64,000 nt of DNA from positions 595,305 to 659,304 of the forward strand of contig SIJG01000080.1 of assembly GCA_023374025.1 (NCBI GenBank), in the 5' to 3' direction. The stretch is from Heterodera schachtii (Eukaryota; Nematoda; Chromadorea; Rhabditida; Heteroderidae). Shown here in pieces: positions 59,806-64,000 of this stretch. Position 1 is the first letter of the stretch; each line of letters opens with the position of its first letter. The translations under genes were made by a program, and so were the position numbers. The notes beneath the pieces were generated by a model. That model searched no databases. It was given only the letters and a program-made list of their open reading frames with translations, and was not told where the DNA came from.

Positions 59806-59967
59806 TCTTTTAGTCATTTCACAGTTTCAATTTATAAAATTCATTATGGACAACTGAGGATATTGGATGATCCACAATGTGAAAAGGTTGTCGCCGGCGA
59901 TGAAATTTCATTAGAAAAACTTTTGTTAATTTTGAAATTAATTATTCAAAAAGCTTCAAAATTATAA
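59806..59967 (+). other. coding-like island, possible exon
   Basis: 53 codons open to a stop at 59965. It includes LRILDDPQCEKVVAGDEISL followed by a leucine/lysine-rich helix. TTTTAGTCATTTCACAG upstream of TTTCAATTTAT looks like a 3' splice site. No family recognised. Confidence 0.23.
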
Positions 59968-62900
59968 CTGTATAATTCATATTATGTATGAAAAAGATAT
60001 TGATAAAGTCCAAATTATCTAATAATAAAAATATATATTAGCTCAAATAACCTAGGATTGAGTTTAATGAAAACTAATGAAAAAAACTAAAATCTTTAAA
60101 TAAAAAGAACTTTACACAATTGCATATAATAAAATATTAAAAAATTGAGATGCGAGGATCAACAATATTAAATAAATAAAAATAACCATAAAATTATTAA
60201 ACAAAAATATATCTAAAAATGCATTTTTACTCATAAAGTTCTCAATTAGTTTTATAAAAATAAAAATAAGGAATTACAATAAAAGGCATGCAATTGGGTT
60301 ATATAATTAGAGGTCAACTATTGAATTAAAAATTTTTTTATGAATTACAAAATTAAAATCACAAATAAATTGAAGGACGAGCTTTTGTGTAATCGAACCG
60401 AATTGGCATGTTTTGCTGAACATAGTCAGGAAACTAAAAAATAACTTCGGAATGCTATCAACGAAAATTAAAATTAAAAAAAAAACATCATAAAATATGT
60501 TAAAAAACTGCAAAAGACGCATCACTGTTACTCAGATTAAAAAAAATTAATGCCCAAAAAATAAGAAGAATAATAGTTAATGATTTAAATGAAATTCTTT
60601 ACCTTCACTATAAATTGGCATCTGACTGTGAAATTTTACAGATAAATTCAAACTTGGGGAAATGTTAATAAAATTTAATCTAAATAATCTTGAAAAATAA
60701 TTTTAACTAATAATATTTCAAATTTATAATCTCATAAATCATTCTTGTTCTTAAAAAAATCAAAAAAAAAACCTTTGAAAATTAGTTCGACATTTTAACA
60801 TAGTCTCCAAAATAAGAAAACAAATATTAGTAGCTATGAAATAAATAAAATATCATAAAAAAATATAAATGCAGCTTAGTGATATAAATCATTATTAATA
60901 TTTTTTTCGAGACTTTGGAACGTAACATCCCTACTATCATTTTGATAAAAATATCAAAATATAAGTTATTAGTTAGATAGATAAACACTTCATTAAAATT
61001 TTTAATAAATCCATATAAGGCAAACCCATACTTAAATCAAAACATTAAAAAATATCACATTTTCTAATGCCAAAAGATTATTTATTGATTTATTAAAAAA
61101 CAAACAAATAATTTATTTTGTTTAAATTTACTCAATAACTTTCGTTGTAATTGAATAATGATCGATAATATTTTTATTTTTATTAATTTATACATAGAAT
61201 TATTTTACGATGAAGTATTTTATATGCAATTCATTTTAATTCTTTTTATTCTTTATTAAAATTCCTATTATCTTATTTTCAAAATAATATTTTTTTAAGA
61301 TATTTATTTGTGTGCTTTTGCATTTCTAATTTCAATTTCTTAAACAAATTTTGCAAAACGAGAAATTTTTCTTGAATTATTCAAATTAAAAAAAAAATAA
61401 TTTTGACAAATGGAATATTTATTCAAGATTTAGATTTTATGATCATAATAAATAATCTGACAACTATATGACAAAATTGAATTTTCATTTCACAACTATT
61501 TTTGGGCATATTTGATTTAATATTTTATTTAATTTGTAATATTCAATGTTCGCATTAGTTTTTAATTTTTAAGTAATAAAAAAATCAAATCAAGGCTTAG
61601 AATTTTCATAAATTATTTGAAAATAAAATATCATAGTTGTTAAAAAATTATTAATTGAAAGATATTTTTTATTACTTCATGTTGTCTCCAGTCATAATAA
61701 GATGATTGCCAATTTCTTCGTTTTTTTTTTTATCCGATTTAATTTGCCAACTTTAACAAAAATATTTTTAATATATGTTTATATCTAAATCGTGAACAGA
61801 TTTATTAGAAAAATACTTCTTTAAATTAGATACATATTTTTGGTCACTCGTTTATTTATTTTCATAAGAATTTTATAAAATTTGTATTATAACAATTTTT
61901 ATAAAATTAATATTTAAAAATATTAAAATCACTTTTTATTTCAAAAGTGACATATAAATTTATGAAAAGACATGCGTTTAAATCACATGTTTTCAAGGTT
62001 TTTAATTTTAAAATCCAGCTGGAGTACCCATTTTTTATATTTAAATGTCGTTTTAAAGTTCAATTTTAATAATTCTTGTTTTTTTCTTTTGCTTTAAAGT
62101 TCTAATTTATTTATTGATAAAGTTGTTAATTTTTGAATTTTTATTTTTGCTATGATATTAAGAATTATTTATTTATTGAATTAACATTAGACTGGTTTTC
62201 AGCATTTTTTGAATTTTGCTATTAATTTACGTTCAAATAATTAGATTATTGAATATTATAAATTCAAATTTCTTATTTGTTATTTTGTACGTTGTTGAAG
62301 TGATGTTTAAATGTCGGTAAAACCTCAAGAATATTATTTTTTGATTAAGATATTATAAATTTAATTTGTCAATATCGTTCATCTAATGATTTTCTAATCA
62401 ACATATTTCCTTTTATTAATTATTTGGTAAAATTTTATTATTTTAATCCTTTAATTTTTTTAAGTAAAATTTCATAGAGTGTTTTTTACAGTTAAAAATA
62501 TTATTTTTTTATTGTTTAATTTGCATTTATATTTTTTATGGTAAATTATCCTTCCGTGAAAAATAATGCTGAAGCTATTAATATCTGAGTGTAGTTTTGT
62601 AATTGATGTTAGCTTTATTATTAAGTTTTTAAGCAATAAAGGTTCTTAATGCTTTTTTTCTTATATTTTATTTGTGTTTAAGAGTATAATTTTTTTTTAT
62701 ATGTATAATTAAAAATTTTCAATGTTTTCCAATTATTATTCAAATTTTTGTTGTTTTGAATTTTATTAAAAATTGTTAATTAAAATAAAACTTTTGACTC
62801 AAAATTAATAATTAATTTTGACAAATGGAATATTTTGTTATACAATTATTTTTAGTGATTATAAACTGAAAATGTTTAAATATTTATTATTTAAATAGAG

Positions 62901-63660
62901 AATTGAAAATTTCGTATATAATTCTTAAATTTTAAAGTTCTTCCTTACAAATTAGGTAAACGATTATCTTTTAGCGTATTAATTTAGTTTTTTCTTATAG
63001 GTTTCTCGTTTTAAGTATCACCTTTTGAGAAAATAACCAATAATGCATTATTTTTTGTTTTGAAGTTTTATTTTAATTTTTAATTATAATATGTAAATGA
63101 TTTAATACTTGGAAAATATATGTTTTTAATTAATTTATAGAATTTTTTATAAATATTCAGTTTCTTTTAAACAAATTAATTTAGAATCATGTATTTTTAT
63201 TTATTTTTCTAAAAAAATTATTTGGTTTTTATTAATCATTTATGATGGTTTGGAGGAAATTTGTGTATTGTTAATCTTATCAGATTTATGTTGTCCATAA
63301 AAAAAACATTATTTCAATAATTATACCTATTTCCGAAACAATAAAGCTTTTATTAAATGTTTAATATTATTAGAGTTAATATTTATATATTTATTTGTTA
63401 ACCCATTGTTTTAATATTCAAATTATTAATTTTTTTTATTTTTTTATATTTAAAATTTTTCTATTAATCTTTATGAATACACGCTGTAATTGAAATTTAT
63501 CGCTAACCCTCATTTTATATTTGTTTTACATCTATTTGATATGTAATTTAAATATGGATATCTTTTTCATGGCCATTATATAATTTAAAAAAAAACCTAG
63601 GAAAAACTTAAAAATCATATTTTTTGTTTGAATTTTATATTAAATTTTGTTTATTTTATG
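59968..63660. other. AT-rich desert, A-rich then T-rich
   Basis: The switch lies near 61060. The 72-codon minus frame at 60307-60525 is ordinary. A perfect ATTTTGATA-AAAA-TATCAAAAT hairpin is at 60939-60960. No gene recognised. Confidence 0.55.
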
Positions 63661-63983
63661 GTATAAACTAGAGTTGCACGGGACCGGGACCGGGTCGGGA
63701 AATCCCGGTTTTTTCAGGTCCCGGTCCCGATATTTGGAAAAACGGTCCCGGTTTTGCCAGTCCCGGTCCCGGCGGGACTAAATAAGCACTGGTAAGAATG
63801 GGGGTCTGGATGAGAAAAGAGAGGGAATTGGTGAAGAATGAGAAATTTTTGAGAGAAAAAAATTAATTATTTATTTCATTTATTGCCTTTGTTCACATCG
63901 TTATGTGGTCTAGTGTCTAAGCCTTCTGATCCCGGTCCCGGTTTTTGTCAAAAATCCCGGTCCTGTGCAACTCTAGTATAAAC
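63661..63983. mobile_element. hAT MITE with perfect TSD and quadruplex end
   Basis: The 307-bp element at 63669-63975 begins TAGAGTTGCACGGGACCGGG and ends with the inverted CCCGGTCCTGTGCAACTCTA. The direct repeat GTATAAAC abuts both ends (63661-63668 and 63976-63983). The subterminal regions are arrays of CCCGGT/ACCGGG. There is no coding capacity. The terminus and 8-bp TSD are diagnostic of hAT. An autonomous partner is not in the window. Confidence 0.97.
63680..63699 (+). other. G-quadruplex motif in a transposon end
   Basis: GGGACCGGGACCGGGTCGGG has four G3 runs with loops of 3, 3 and 2 nt. It lies 11 bp inside the left terminus of the hAT MITE. Confidence 0.85.
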
Positions 63984-64000
63984 TTTTATTTTTACTTTGT

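Noticed and set aside
1..64000. Organelle genome or bacterial origin, suggested by high AT content
   Set aside because: No organelle genes or rRNA, no dense ORFs, and clear eukaryotic transposons (hAT MITEs, LINE tail).
1..64000. CRISPR array or phage-type island
   Set aside because: No regularly spaced short repeats with unique spacers. The tandem repeats found have no spacers.

Overview
The window looks like a gene-poor, repeat-rich stretch of a very AT-rich eukaryotic nuclear genome. By eye about four bases in five are A or T. I found no rRNA gene, no intact tRNA gene, no CRISPR array, no operon-like ORF packing and no ORF above about 90 codons. hAT-type miniature transposons, the tail of a CR1/Jockey-like LINE, tRNA-like relics and layered duplications point to a nuclear genome, most simply an invertebrate animal. 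I cannot name the lineage. At this composition a random frame meets a stop about every ten codons. I therefore estimate that a few dozen open frames of 60 codons are expected by chance on both strands. The small open islands are listed as low-confidence coding-like islands, not as genes.

Layout. 1-3000: an 83-bp tandem triplet, then a 169-bp unit repeated three times without a visible difference, flanked by blocks that recur inverted. 3000-21900: a long A-rich (+ strand) desert holding several GC-richer islands, a 404-bp TIR element with a perfect 8-bp TSD (10107-10526), an unclassified GC-richer tract with a quadruplex motif (11200-11930), a dispersed repeat (14490-15010) and a fold-back element (18992-19318). 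22000-34420: a T-rich desert with a clean hAT MITE (25452-26035). 33500-38000: a large imperfect palindrome whose centre holds a one-ended hAT-like terminus and a second copy of the 14.5-kb repeat. 38500-44300: mixed repeats, a tRNA-like relic (40453-40519) and the best small ORF candidate (42471-42602).

44474-49978 and 53834-58871 are a direct segmental duplication of about 5 kb. Copy 1 alone carries a 5'-truncated LINE insertion (46861-47171), and copy 2 preserves the empty site. Identity is patchy along the pair. 58760-60000 holds three + strand coding-like ORFs. The window ends with another clean hAT MITE (63661-63983) whose end carries a perfect G-quadruplex motif.

The most striking large-scale signal is that A-excess and T-excess on the + strand alternate in domains of 1-19 kb with abrupt switches. 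Some switches coincide with inverted repeat arms or element boundaries. The simplest reading is old strand-asymmetric repeats that were duplicated and inverted. I see no evidence for a new enzymatic or defence system here.
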